A stretch of DNA of 64,000 nucleotides, from assembly GCF_002234675.1 (NCBI RefSeq), contig NC_019879.2, positions 8,623,325-8,687,324 of the forward strand. Reading direction: 5' to 3'. This document shows positions 45,240 through 56,600 of this stretch, piece after piece (the stretch's first letter is position 1; every line of letters starts with the position of its first letter). This DNA comes from Oryzias latipes (Eukaryota > Chordata > Actinopteri > Beloniformes > Adrianichthyidae). A program made the position numbers and the translations under genes. The notes below the pieces were generated by a model, which saw only the letters and a program-made list of their open reading frames with translations, had not been told where the DNA came from and ran no database searches.

Positions 45240-45575
45240 GTTGTGAGTTGTGTTGTGAGTTATTGTGTTGTGAGTTAATGTGTTGTGAGTTATTGTGTTG
45301 TGAGTTATTGAGTTGTGAGTTAATGTGTTGTGTTGTGAGTTTATGTGTTGTGAGTTACTGTGTTGTGAGTTAATGTGATGTGTTGTGAGTTAATGTGTTG
45401 TGTGGTAGCTTAATGTGTTGTGTTGTGAGTTAATGTGTTGTGTGGTAGCTTAATTGTTGTGTTGTGAGTTAATGTGTTGTGAGGTAAGTTAATCTGTTGT
45501 GAGATAAGTTATTGTGTTGTGAATTAATGTGTTGTGTGGTAAGTTAATGTGTTGTGAGTTAATGTGTTGTGCTGT
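45240..45575. repeat. Minisatellite of 'gtgttgtgagttaat' units
   Basis: Some 335 bp is built from about 20 imperfect units of roughly 15-25 bp. Variants include gtgagttattgt, ggtagcttaatgt and gtaagttaat. One strand is almost free of C. Confidence 0.85.
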
Positions 45576-46699
45576 GACCCTTTTGGGCCACCGTACTCTT
45601 CTGACATCTGACACTTAGAACATTTCTAACAAACAAACCTTGAAAAAAACGTGTTTGTGAAGACCCAACTTGTACAAAATTGTGTGCAACCTTGTTGTGC
45701 GCACGTAAAAAACCAGACCCTCCTCAGGCTGTGGCTTTTAGCAGCATTGATACTATCGTCTCTAAGAGACAACAGACATTCCAAAAGACAACACAGAAGT
45801 AGGACTGGCGTGGTTACCTAACAGGTTCCCGCCTTCCTCCAACATTCTTGCTGAGCAAGTGTTGGAGCATTCATTTATATGCCTGCATCTAGAACAACTT
45901 GTGCCCGTATGCCTTTTAAGGCAGTTCATGGATTTTTGCTTACGTTGCCTGTCTTCCGGCTTGCTTCGTCATTTTGACGTAATGTAAATCAGTGCGGAAG
46001 ACAAAGTTTACTGCAAAAAATCTCACTTTGCTTCTTATTTTGTTCATTATAGTTGATTTTGTTTCTTTCAAATGGTGGTTCTGTAATAAAATGAGCACAA
46101 TTTAAAAGAAAACTCTGGAAGTTCAACAAGAGGTCTCACGGTGTTTTCATGTAACACCAGACACAAGGCAGAAACATGTTTTTGACATTTCTTCTTTACC
46201 AGAAGTATTTACAAAAGATCAACTTACTTTCTGAGCACGTCTACCAGTAAACATACTGTAATGGTAGCAATAGGGCTATTTCTGTTGCACGGGGCATGTG
46301 GGAATCCGTGTTTACCCCCAGTGAGAAGTTGGGGATGCTATGTTTACCACCATCTGAGCTGAAAACCAGCTGGTGCAACTATCTTGAGTTGGGAAGTAAT
46401 AGAACAATCCTGTAAGTACTATGTACAGTAGTTTTCCTAGAAATATCTATCAAAATTATTTTGTCAGAACGAAAAATACGTTTTAAAAAAAATTTCTGTA
46501 AATTTACGGGGGCAGTGATTTAGAGCTTTACATTATTTATGGTTGTATTTATATATTTATTTATTTGACATGTGTAAATGTGGCCTGAATTTTAGTAAAC
46601 TCCTTCTAAGCATCCCTAAAATGATCAGATAAAGAAGAAAAACCTAAATATAAGATTTTGTGAATCCTAAGAGCACACTTATACTAAAAGCCTATATTT

Positions 46700-47035
46700 A
46701 AAGTCCCACTCCCATCATTTTTAAATCTATTTTACAAGCATTCCCAGTGGGTTTTTTAAATTATGATTATGCTGTTTTTAGTCAAAATCGAAAAGCCTGT
46801 GTTATTCTCTAGGACATAGTTTCTGAATCCATGTTCGCTTCCCATCACCCATCTGTTAAAATGCACACCCTCAACCTAACATTAGCGGTGCAACAAAAAT
46901 GGCAAGCAATATCGAAAGTTTTGAGCCTGATGCCAGCTCAGACGCGGAAAACAAAGACCTAAATGGATTTATTTATCTACGAGTGGATGGATCAGTATGG
47001 AGTGGAGCAGGGAGCTTGTGGCCCACCCAGTGTAT
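46700..47035 (-). mobile_element. 'SNIGAIQ' repeat family, reverse copy with intact peptide
   Basis: It starts 'aaagtcccactcccatcatt'. The + strand ATG at 46899 opens a 63-codon frame whose first part has the blocks MASNIE, FEPDASSDAENKD and GAGSLWPTQ. This is the clearest version of the family peptide. Confidence 0.7.
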
Positions 47036-47417
47036 TTTTAACGTAACAAATACGATCTTTTTCCAATGGCAATATTGTGACAGTATTTAGATTGGAATAC
47101 TGAAAAAGGTACAACTTCGTCACACAAAATGAAAAAAACTCTAAAGTTTGAATCTAATACTTCCATTTTCCACCCACAAAGTGCAGCTTTTTCCACCTGT
47201 TTTTAGATTGTGAACCTTTTTCAACTCCAAAAAGCCAGTAATTCAGCCAGGTGGTGCCTGTTTTCTGCAGGCAATCACTGGAATCATTAAGGAACATTTT
47301 TCTGGAAGGATCTAATTAAAACTCAGTAAGAACTGAACTGTTCTTTACCACCCAAAAACACGTCAAACTTAGTACACGTGTTGCGTTGCCTCTTTGCATG
47401 CTGCCAAAATTCATCTC

Positions 47418-47480
47418 GCATTGGTTCCGGTTGTCTAGCCCCGCCTCCGATACCAAAGCCGCGACGTGATTGGCTGCGAG
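47418..47480 (+). promoter_or_regulatory. mid1ip1: mid1ip1 proximal promoter: two inverted CCAAT boxes around a GC box
   Basis: Inverted CCAAT motifs (ATTGG) lie at 47420-47424 and 47469-47473, with a GC box gccccgcctcc at 47438-47448 between them. NF-Y plus Sp1 pairs of this kind accompany sterol- and lipid-responsive promoters. Mammalian MID1IP1 is a lipogenic gene, so this fits, but no SREBP site was confirmed. Transcription probably starts within the next 100-450 bp. Confidence 0.5.
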
Positions 47481-47889
47481 GAGGGCAAGAGCCATGGGCC
47501 GATGGGTCTGCTGATGAATATTCATGCAGCCGGGGCCCGCGTGCGTGCTTCAGCAGTTTATCATCGGGACAGAATGTTTGATTAGCTGATGTAAGGAGAA
47601 AAAAAAGCAGCTCTTGCTTTCACCGCAGCAGAAGCCTCACAGTCAGGCAGCAGGACGGCGGGGAAATTTGAAGCGGAACCGTCAGTTGGATCGTTTTCAG
47701 TCGAGCCTTTGAAGTTTCCAGACGTTTCTAGGAATCTGGCCTGTACTCCACCTGTCAAGTCGAAGCCACTCCCCCTTTTTTTGTTGTTCACGTAACCTGT
47801 CTGGCTGCGGGTTACCTCGGGTCACAGGCGTCGGGTTGCTCTCACAAGAACTGGTCCTACAGGTTTAACCGGAACGACGCTGCTTGCAG

Positions 47890-47895
47890 TATAAA
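47890..47895 (+). promoter_or_regulatory. mid1ip1: TATA-like box upstream of mid1ip1
   Basis: tataaa in the context cttgcagtataaaggtctg, 90 bp before the first ATG. If used, the 5' UTR would be about 65 nt. An upstream start from the CCAAT/GC cluster would place it inside the UTR instead. Confidence 0.4.
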
Positions 47896-47984
47896 GGTCT
47901 GAAGCTGAAGATATCCGCTCAGAAACTACCGAGACCAAACTCAAGACCACAACAAGAAGAAGAACCAACTCCAGACTCGCTAAC

Positions 47985-48476
47985 ATGATGATGATGATGA
48001 TGCAGCTGCAGGAAACCACCAACCAGAAGAACTCCCTCTTCAACGCCATGAACCGCTTCATCGGCGCCGTCAACAACATGGACCAGACCATCATGGTGCC
48101 CAGCCTCCTGCGGGACGTCCCGCTGGACGTGGAGCGGGACATGAGCTCCGTCAAGACGGACATGGACGAGGGGGACATGTACAGCTACTACCAGCTGCTC
48201 AAGTCCATCCGCAGGGACATCGAGTGGGGCGTGCGGTGCGCCGACGAGCGCCGCAAGGAGAGCATGACCATCAGCCGCACGCACTCCTCTGCGTCCGTCT
48301 CGTCCTCCGGCTCGTCCTACTGCTCCGAGGAGGAAGACGACGAGGAGGAGGCGGATCTGGAGAAGCAGTTCCAGTACCACCTGACCGGGCTGCAAGGGGT
48401 GCTGTCCAAGCTGACGCAGCAGGCGGACGTTCTCACCAAGCGCTACAAGAAGGAGCTTGGCATCGGAGGCCAGTGA
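47985..48476 (+). CDS. mid1ip1: MID1-interacting protein 1 (MIG12 / Spot14 family), single exon
   Basis: This small cytoplasmic regulator in mammals stimulates acetyl-CoA carboxylase polymerisation and lipogenesis, and it binds the microtubule-associated protein MID1. The 163-aa frame has the family N-terminal core, NQKNSLFNAMNRFIGAVNNM (residues 13-32), followed by MVPSLLRDVP. DMYSYYQLLKSIRRDIEWGV lies at 64-83, a Ser-rich then acidic linker at 100-126, and a C-terminal helix with YHLTGLQGVLSKLTQQADVL (131-150). It is shorter than the 183-aa human protein, mainly in the middle. The frame opens with six ATG codons where human has two, so the true start may be a later one. The coding exon is intronless, as in mammals. 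Fish have several paralogues, and which one this is was not resolved. Confidence 0.93.
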   Translation: MMMMMMQLQETTNQKNSLFNAMNRFIGAVNNMDQTIMVPSLLRDVPLDVERDMSSVKTDMDEGDMYSYYQLLKSIRRDIEWGVRCADERRKESMTISRTHSSASVSSSGSSYCSEEEDDEEEADLEKQFQYHLTGLQGVLSKLTQQADVLTKRYKKELGIGGQ

Positions 48477-49205
48477 ACGCACGCACGCACGCACGCACGG
48501 ACGCTCCTCTTCATTACTCTGGCTGAACTGACTTTGTCTGGACGGGCCCAACTTCTGCTGCTCTCATCAAAACTGCAGCCAAAATATCAGACAGGAACAA
48601 AGCTGCTTTGTTCTTCTGTGCCAACCTTCATGGTGTTGCTCCAAACTTGACTGTAGATGTGTTGAACCTGAAACAAAATCTCCTTTTTTTGCACTGTAAT
48701 GTGTTTTACACATCATACTTTCAGGCTAAACGCAGATGAAACATATTTAAGTTATTATTTAATGTATTTATTACCTCAAAAATGTTGGCCTTCAAACGTT
48801 ATTTCAAAGCTGGTCGAACCACCCCAGCGTTGGGGACACCAACCCATGACTCGGCATCTTCTCAGATGATGACGATGTTGGTGTGTTTGGCTCTTTTCAC
48901 TCTGATGTGTTTGTGCTTTATTGCTTAATGGCTCTTTGTTAGGAAGGAGGCGGATGCTGACTGTAGCTGCCCATGATCTCCTCATGTCCTACATGCTCCA
49001 TGAACTGGAAACGACCGATAATTCTTCTGCATCAAGAATAATGAGGGTTTCTATGAGATGCTGTGCTCTGTAATGTTGTCATTATGCCTTTGAATAGATC
49101 CATCTGTCAAAAAAAAGTTGCTATTTTTTATGTGCACCTTATGCTGTTGTTGTTTTTTTTTTTTACTGATAAATGTTTCTACAATAAAACTGTTATTTTT
49201 TACAA
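48477..49205 (+). other. mid1ip1: mid1ip1 3' UTR and poly(A) signal
   Basis: It opens with an (acgc)n run right after the stop (48479-48498). AATAAA at 49183-49188 precedes a T-rich stretch, so cleavage is expected near 49205. Confidence 0.75.
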
Positions 49206-49859
49206 CTGAAGTCTCTATTTGATTTCTTTAGTGAGCTGAAACAGATCCTTCAATTGCCTGCTTTTCTCCCCCTTATGCATTCAAAACTGTGTTTAATTTC
49301 ATTCACAAGTCATGAAATAACAGTGAAATACAGAATTTAGACACAAAAGAGGGTCTCTGCTTGGAAAAAGCTGGATCAGACTGAACGGGAACAGTGCAGA
49401 GGCAGGAAGTACCTCCTAAAGAGGAACATGACGGTCAAATAAAAGCTGGATGACAGCTGCAGTCACAGTGCAGACAAGTATTTGCAACGTGAAATATTTC
49501 CTGCAGACCTTGACAGTTGTCTTCAGCAAATCCCCACAGAATTTAAAGCCTTTAAGAAAGATAAATTCAGATAAAGAAAGTTATGTTTTTTCCTTCACCT
49601 GCAGCAATCCCTGTATAAATTTTACAAGGATTCCTAACTAAACGCAGGCTAAATTATAGCCGTTATTCAGATACCAGACTGTTTGATTTAATACCTTTTT
49701 GGAAACACTAAAACTTCAAGAAACAATATAATTTAAATTTAAACAGGCTGGGAAGTTTTATCTCCTGACCACTTTGACTTTATTTAGTCAGTTTTTTTAC
49801 GTAAAATTGAAAGGTAATATTAATTACGGAACTTTTGGAAATTGGAAAACTAAAACTTA

Positions 49860-50650
49860 AATTTTCACTGATCGTCTTTTGATCAATTGTAAAAGCGTTT
49901 TAATTATGACTATTGCATAATTTAGCCAAAATCCCAAAAGCCTGTGTTGTTTTAGAAACTTTCTGACTTGGATGCCACGGGTTCTAGAATTTAACAGAAG
50001 GGCCAGACTAGGAGCTGATGCGGGGAGAGTTTTGGCAATCCTTATAAGAGACAGAAAAAAACAAGGAATCTAGACTAAAATATACTTTAATTTGGATTAA
50101 AAATGAATATATATGTTTTAAACAGAACATTTTTCAGTTTGTATTTCCTAACTGTGACTTTTGTTCTCATTTTAGTGGAAAATAAAACACTAAGGATTAA
50201 TATTATAAATAATTCCAGTTTGGCAGACCACATTAAATAGACTAACGGACTGCATATGGCCCCTGGGCAGTAGTTTGCCCACTCCTGTTTTAGGACTTAG
50301 TTTCTGCAGAGCCACAGTGGTTCATTAGAAATTCACCTCAGAGTTGTGGGTGGGACTGTTGGCACACAGCAATCCAATCCCCCCATCCAGGCCCCCATAA
50401 CCGAGAGCTCTCTGTTTACATGTTCTGATGGTAGCTTACAGCCCCTCCAAACTCCAATCTAACATTACTAGTGCAACAAAACCGGGAAGCAGTATTGGAG
50501 CTATCCAGCCGTTTTGAGCCAGATAACAGCTTGGACGAGGAAAATAATGACTTACATTGTCCTTAAGTGGATGCATTGGAATTGAGCAGAGCAGGGAGAT
50601 TGCAGCCTGCTCAGTGTATAGCAAATACAGTCATATCAAATACAACCTTC
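49860..50650 (-). mobile_element. 'SNIGAIQ' repeat family copy interrupted by a hAT-like element
   Basis: The outer parts match the family ('gatcaattgtaaaagcgttt' on the left; 'tattggagctatccagcc' and 'ccagataacagcttggacga' on the right). The interruption, about 49965-50290, ends 'gggcagtagtttgcccactc', a phrase typical of fish hAT termini. The family peptide has lost its ATG here. Confidence 0.55.
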
Positions 50651-50659
50651 TTCAAACGA

Positions 50660-53600
50660 CATTTTTCATCTGCTCCTGCTTCACATTGATTTTTAATAAA
50701 GATTCAGAAATGCAATTTCAACTTGATTGTTTTATACATCCTTTGTCATCAGAAAAATGCCACAAGAACATGTTAAAAACACCAAACAGAAAGAAAGAAA
50801 CATTTTCTTTTTTATTTGTAATTAATGATGTTGTGCACTGGGTTCAATTGTCAGGCAGAAGCATAAATGAGCCCCATTGACCTGAAATGATCACTTTGGA
50901 CAAAGTTGAAGATAAGCACTCAAACCACGCCCAGAGTACCATGGTCATATTTAGGCTTTGGCTTAGAAAATGTTAGCTAACCTTAGACAACACATATTTC
51001 TAAAGCCTTTCATTCAAATCTCATGTATCTGTTTATCTACCTACACACAACCTTTGTGTGAACTTGAGGGTCCAACATTTTTTGACTTAATTTGGATTTT
51101 TGTGGGGACAAACAGGTGTGTTTTGTTTTGCAACTTTTGTCTAAAAGGTTTTTTTCCATAATGGCCTGAAGTTTTGTTTCATATAGCTACAATGTGTTTT
51201 ATCGGTTTAATTTGTACTGAGATGCATGTTTTGCAACACTTTTGGTGAATTAAAAAATTGGGCAAAATCAGTATCTAGTAAAATGTTAGGCCTCTATCCA
51301 TGTTGTGTGTGAGCGTTTTTTTCTTAAATGTTTGAAAATACAGGGTTTCCCTTAGCAACCAGCAGTGGACGACAAAAGAAAAGGTGGACTCAAAGTTGAA
51401 TGGAAACTGTGGAATGTTGCCTGTCAGTTGGTTTCAGCCGACAACACCCTGAACATGGACACCCGAACTCAAAGGCCTTTCTTTTTTTTCTTTTTTTCCT
51501 TGAACTCAAAACCAAAAGAAAAAAAAAACTTGTCTCCTCAAATATCTTACATGAGACGCATGTTTACAGAATGTCAGTTTGGGGATTTTAATACCTAATT
51601 TCCAAGTAAAGTAAAGTTAAATAAAGCATGTGCACAAAGTTTTAGGCTTTTATTTTGTTGGGATGTGTGTGCGTGTGTCATCCAATTAGAAGGTTTGAAA
51701 AGAAAAGAAAGACTACTTCAGTTCATTGAACCTATACAGGTCTGAGGGCGCCGCCCGACTGCAGTGTCACAACACGCCCTTTTTACTTTTGACTGTACAG
51801 TTTCCTCCTATTCACAAGTGTATATTTAAAAAAAAAAGCTTTTATTGTACCAAAACCTAAGCTACGATGTTTGTGATTTGATTTAAAAGGTCTCCTTTTT
51901 TTATATTGACAAAGTAAGTCGGTCCCCTTGTAAATTCTTGTTCAAACTTTCTTAAATAACCAATCATTCTTTACTTACTGACTCAATTACCTGTTTGCTT
52001 TGGCCTCAGGAAAGCTTTAGCTGAACTTTTGGCACGGATGGAGAGAGAACCCAGAAACATCTAGAAAAATTCTTACCATTCTTTGATAAATAGTGATAAA
52101 GCAAAACTGTATCTGCAGCTATTACCTTATTTGTCAAGGCCTTTAAAACAAGGTTGACCAAAGTCCTGTATGTGTTAAAACCTAAAATAATGCATGTGTC
52201 AGAGTTAAGACAGCACATGTCATAAACAATTAAAACAATAAAACATAGGAAAAGGGGTAAATAATGAAAACCAAATGAAAAAAGTGGGCTTTAGGAAGAA
52301 ATGTAAAAATAAACGATGATGAGTCTTTTTTAAATGGCAGTCTATCTCATTTTTTTGGGAAAAAAACAGTGATAGTGACAAAGTAGCTGCTGTTGTGCTT
52401 AGGACAATAATAGATTAATTAAATAATTATCGATTGTGTCACATGTCACTTTCATTGTTGATGTTGATACATTTAGCCATTTCTTCCAGTATCTTACTGA
52501 CCAAAACCTTGTGAGAGCCGCAAAGTGCCACCCCACCTTTTAGAAAAGAACACTTTTATTTTTGTTTCTGTAGCCATCAAGCTATTCACTTCTACAATGC
52601 AGCTTTTAAATGTTTACAAAATTGAATTATGATGGGATTACATTTTTCTCTATATAACAATTTGAACTTTTTTTTTTTACTTTTGACAGCAGCACACACA
52701 AGTTCCTTTCAAAATTAAATACACCCTGTGTCAAACAAGGTCCCCCTGCTGCAACAGATTTACTTAAATCAAAAATATAAAAGAGACAAACATCACATTG
52801 TCTACCATGGAGCTGATAATTAGTGTCATGGTTAATACATGCAACAATAAACAAAATGAAGCAGGTGTAGAAAACACATGGCTGGATTTTAAACTGAATT
52901 TGCAAAACCTTTTTCTCCATAACCACATAAAAATTACACATAACTTCTAATGAATCACATACCACACCAGGTTCCAAAATATTGAGTAATCTAATCACAT
53001 AATTTTAAAACGACACATTGCTAAAAAGAATTTTAGATCTACAGAATTATTCTTATTGCTACATGCTATTGCAGTCATAACAAATGGATCAGCTATAAAT
53101 TACCTCTTCCAAAATATGTCAGTTTATTGAGTCTTACTTTTTTAAAATTTTTCTGTTGTTATGTAATCATGCTCAGTAAACCAACACTGTAGGTGACTTC
53201 CAACGTATTTCCTTTATGAAAATTTAGACAGTTTTTATTGGGATTTTTCCTTTTGTTTGAAACAAAAATCATAATATTCCAATCTGAATTAAGTATTTTC
53301 TGTAAAAACGTATTTTTGTCAAAGAAAACAAAACTAATAAAAAAGGACGTATAGCACTTAATCACTTTCCATAGTGTAGAATGCAATCCAATTATTTGTA
53401 TGCAGGCTAAATCTAACAAATTGTGATTGTAATGTATTCATGTGAAAAAATATTGTTTTATTTTTAGCAAGAATTTTTCGTTAAAAAAACATTAACTAAA
53501 TAAAAAAGAAACACAAAAATAATCTTCCTGCGAAAATCATCAAACGCGGACTCTTTTTGTCCTTTAGCGCACACGGTAGGCAGAGCCAGGAAGTGAATGG

Positions 53601-53660
53601 GATGCTAAAAGAAAACACAACAAATGCTAAGGTTAAAAAAAAGTGTCTGAACTTTTTTTT
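50660..53660. other. Intergenic DNA without a recognised gene
   Basis: AT-rich sequence with scattered A/T runs. The longest open frame (52627-52998, minus) has no recognisable domain. Just upstream of the receptor gene, 53560-53600 carries gcgcacacgg and an ETS-like ccaggaagtg, a plausible but unproven core promoter. Confidence 0.4.
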
Positions 53661-53668
53661 TTTTGAAA

Positions 53669-56600
53669 ATGGAAGCTACGACTTTTACTCCAACAAGCAA
53701 CGGATCACGCTGCGTATTCTTTAACACACAGTCCGAGGACTACCGATGCGTAAGTGTTCAAAAGCAGAGTGACGTTTATATTATTAGCATTTCCGCTAAT
53801 TTTCCTGTTAGCTAAAGTAACAACGCCGCTAAATTAAACACAACTGTCATGATTTCTGTTAATTGGTTGTTTGATATAATTTAGTGATGCAGCGAAGACT
53901 GGTCATTTGATGGTATGTGATGGTAACTGTGAACTGAGCTGTGAGTCATCGTAACTTCTTGGCTGTTAGTTGCAGCATCTTACATAAGGCTTAAGGTGGT
54001 TTTTCTGGTTTACAGATTAAGTCTGCAGACAATTAGTGACTTCCGGCCAGTCCAAATTAATGTGGCCAGATGTTTAGGTGGACCACTGGAAGCTGGTAGT
54101 TTTTCTAACTCATCAGTCTCCAAATTCATCACTATTAGCAGTTTAAATGAAAATATATATAAGATATAATATAATATGGGATCTCAGAGAAAGGATGTCA
54201 AACCTGAGGTGTGCTGTTTTACCTGTATATGTTGATATCCTGGATTTAATGCATTTGCCAAGAAGCTACAAGGACAGAAATTAAGAAATAAGCAGGACGT
54301 TAACCCCTGAAGACAGACGTCTGAGACCTTCTTTCTTTTTAGGAGCCGCTTAAATTCCCCTCTCAGTCTTTGTTTTGCCTGATTACCAGTCTTTGACTTT
54401 GATTTTCATGTATGACTATATCAACTAGTTATGTAAGGTTGTCTTCTAGAAAACATTTCTAAAAAAACATTTACTGTCAACCTAAATTTGCTAGTCAGTT
54501 TCCAGGTAACATATCTTTGAGACAAAATAGAAATAGCATATCTCTAGATCTGTCTTCAAAACAGAATAATTGCGATGTCTTAGCTACTTCCTCCTTGATT
54601 CCAGTTTGAAGCTGTAATCATTGTAGGTATTTTAGTTTAGTCTTATTTGAGGCAATTTATTGCAACATTTTTCAGGGAGGAAAATCCATTTCAACGGAAG
54701 ATATTTACATATTTATTGGCTTTTATTTTAATTTTATTTACCAGGAAAAGATTAAAAATAACCTTGCCTGACTCAGTTTAAAACTGTTTTCAGTAAGTTC
54801 CTGCTCTGCAGAACATACAGCTCAGACATTAGTCACACAAAACATGACAAGATAGAGAAAAAAAAAATCATACAGTCATAACAGTAATGAAGTAGTGAAT
54901 AATGGAAGTACAAAAGAAGCAGTATAAGGGGAATTGAAATTTTACTAATTTCAATCAATTATTGCTATTTGATTGTTGTATTAAATGATGATACTTATAG
55001 ATGCAGATGATCTGCTGTGCTAAGCCCTAAAGGGACCTGCTGAAAAGGGAAAAGAGGAACACAAATTCTTGATAAGTAGTTTTCATATAACCTATATTTG
55101 CTAAAATAGCTTAAACTGGGCGGAGGCCCCGGGGAAGACCCAGGACACGCTGGAGAGACTACGTCTCTAGGCTGGCCTGGGAACGCCTCGGGGTCCCCCC
55201 AGTGGAGCTGGAGGAAGTGGCCGGGGGCGAGGGAAGTCCAAGCGTCTTTGCTTAGACTGCTGCCCCAAAACCCGGTCCCAGATAAGCGGAGGAAGATGGA
55301 TGGATGGAGGAAAAGCTCAAACTTTAAAAAGATTATAAAAAAGATGTGTTTATCATTAGTTTTTAATTATTTTATTGTTTTAAAATGTATATTTGTATAG
55401 ACCCACCTAATTCTAGAATTTTTGTAATTTAGACATTTTCAAATTCAACCAGTGTGCAGCGGCACACTAGTGTGCAGCGGCACACTAGTGTGCCGTGGGA
55501 AATTGCCCTCATTAACTGATCTAACAACATTTACCATCTCCACGATATCAGCTCTGTGTTCATCCGAACACGTCCTGATAAAACACTGAGTAGTTAGGAA
55601 TAGGAAAGATCGTAAAATACTTTTTTCTTTGTGTTTATTTGATTCTATTAAAAACATTTTGATAAGAATGACGGTAACGCGATTTAGCTGCAGCTTCAGC
55701 TCTGTTTTTGGAAAAGTCCCGCCCCTTTAACTGTCTCCCCCAATCATTCCTGTAGGCTTAATCACACTTCTTCAGTCTGAGCAATCAGAAGTGGTTAAAG
55801 TCTTCACTTCCTTGTTCTGATATGCTCATAAGTCTGTCAGTTCTAACAAAAATAACATCTAAAGCTCGTCTCTAGCGGTGTAGCTTTCCACAGAATCCGG
55901 TGTCAGACCGTGGAATGAGTGAACAAAACCATGAAGCTCAGAGACGCGAGTCTTTCTGCGTTTGGCAGATTTTTGCACTACATCCCCCGTGATGCATTGG
56001 GTTAAAGTGACAGCGTCTCGGCGCACAATGAGTCTCTCCTCTTATCGTCTTGAAACAACAACAAACACACATCAAACAGTTTTTAAATATTTTAACTCAA
56101 CTTTTATTACATCTTTTAGAAAAAAACAGCTGCAGCTTCCAGCTTTTTCTGCCACAATTATCACATAAATGCACGTGAGATTGAGGAGGGGCTGTAGATC
56201 AATACAGACTATGAGTTTCTCCTTTTTTCTTTTTTCTTTTTTTTGGATGCTGGTGTGCCGCGGGATTTTTGTCAAGGTTAAAGTATGCCGTGGCTCAAAA
56301 AAGGTTGAAAAACACTGTACTAATGCACCTTTCTCATCGTTGCATACAAAGTTACTTTAGGCCTTATCAACTAACCTGAAGCTTGCAGGACTGAGTCGCA
56401 CTTTTCTCGTTCATCATTCTTTTGTTCTTTTTCTTTCATTTCTTGTGAGTGTCAGCCTCTAACCTCATCATATCGTCTTCCATCTGTTTTTCATTTGTCT
56501 CAGCTGTGATTTATCAGCTGTTGTTTGTTTATAGTCTTCTAGAGCAGCTCTGTGTCCGGATGTGACATTCTCGAACATTTCACAGGGCGTGTTTTGTGTG

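Noticed and set aside
47919..48551. 210-codon minus-strand frame and 100-codon + frame across mid1ip1
   Set aside because: GC-rich shadows of the mid1ip1 coding exon; repetitive Leu/Val and Arg content with no homology expected.
52627..52998. 123-codon minus-strand frame
   Set aside because: AT-rich region, no domain, no neighbouring exon signals.
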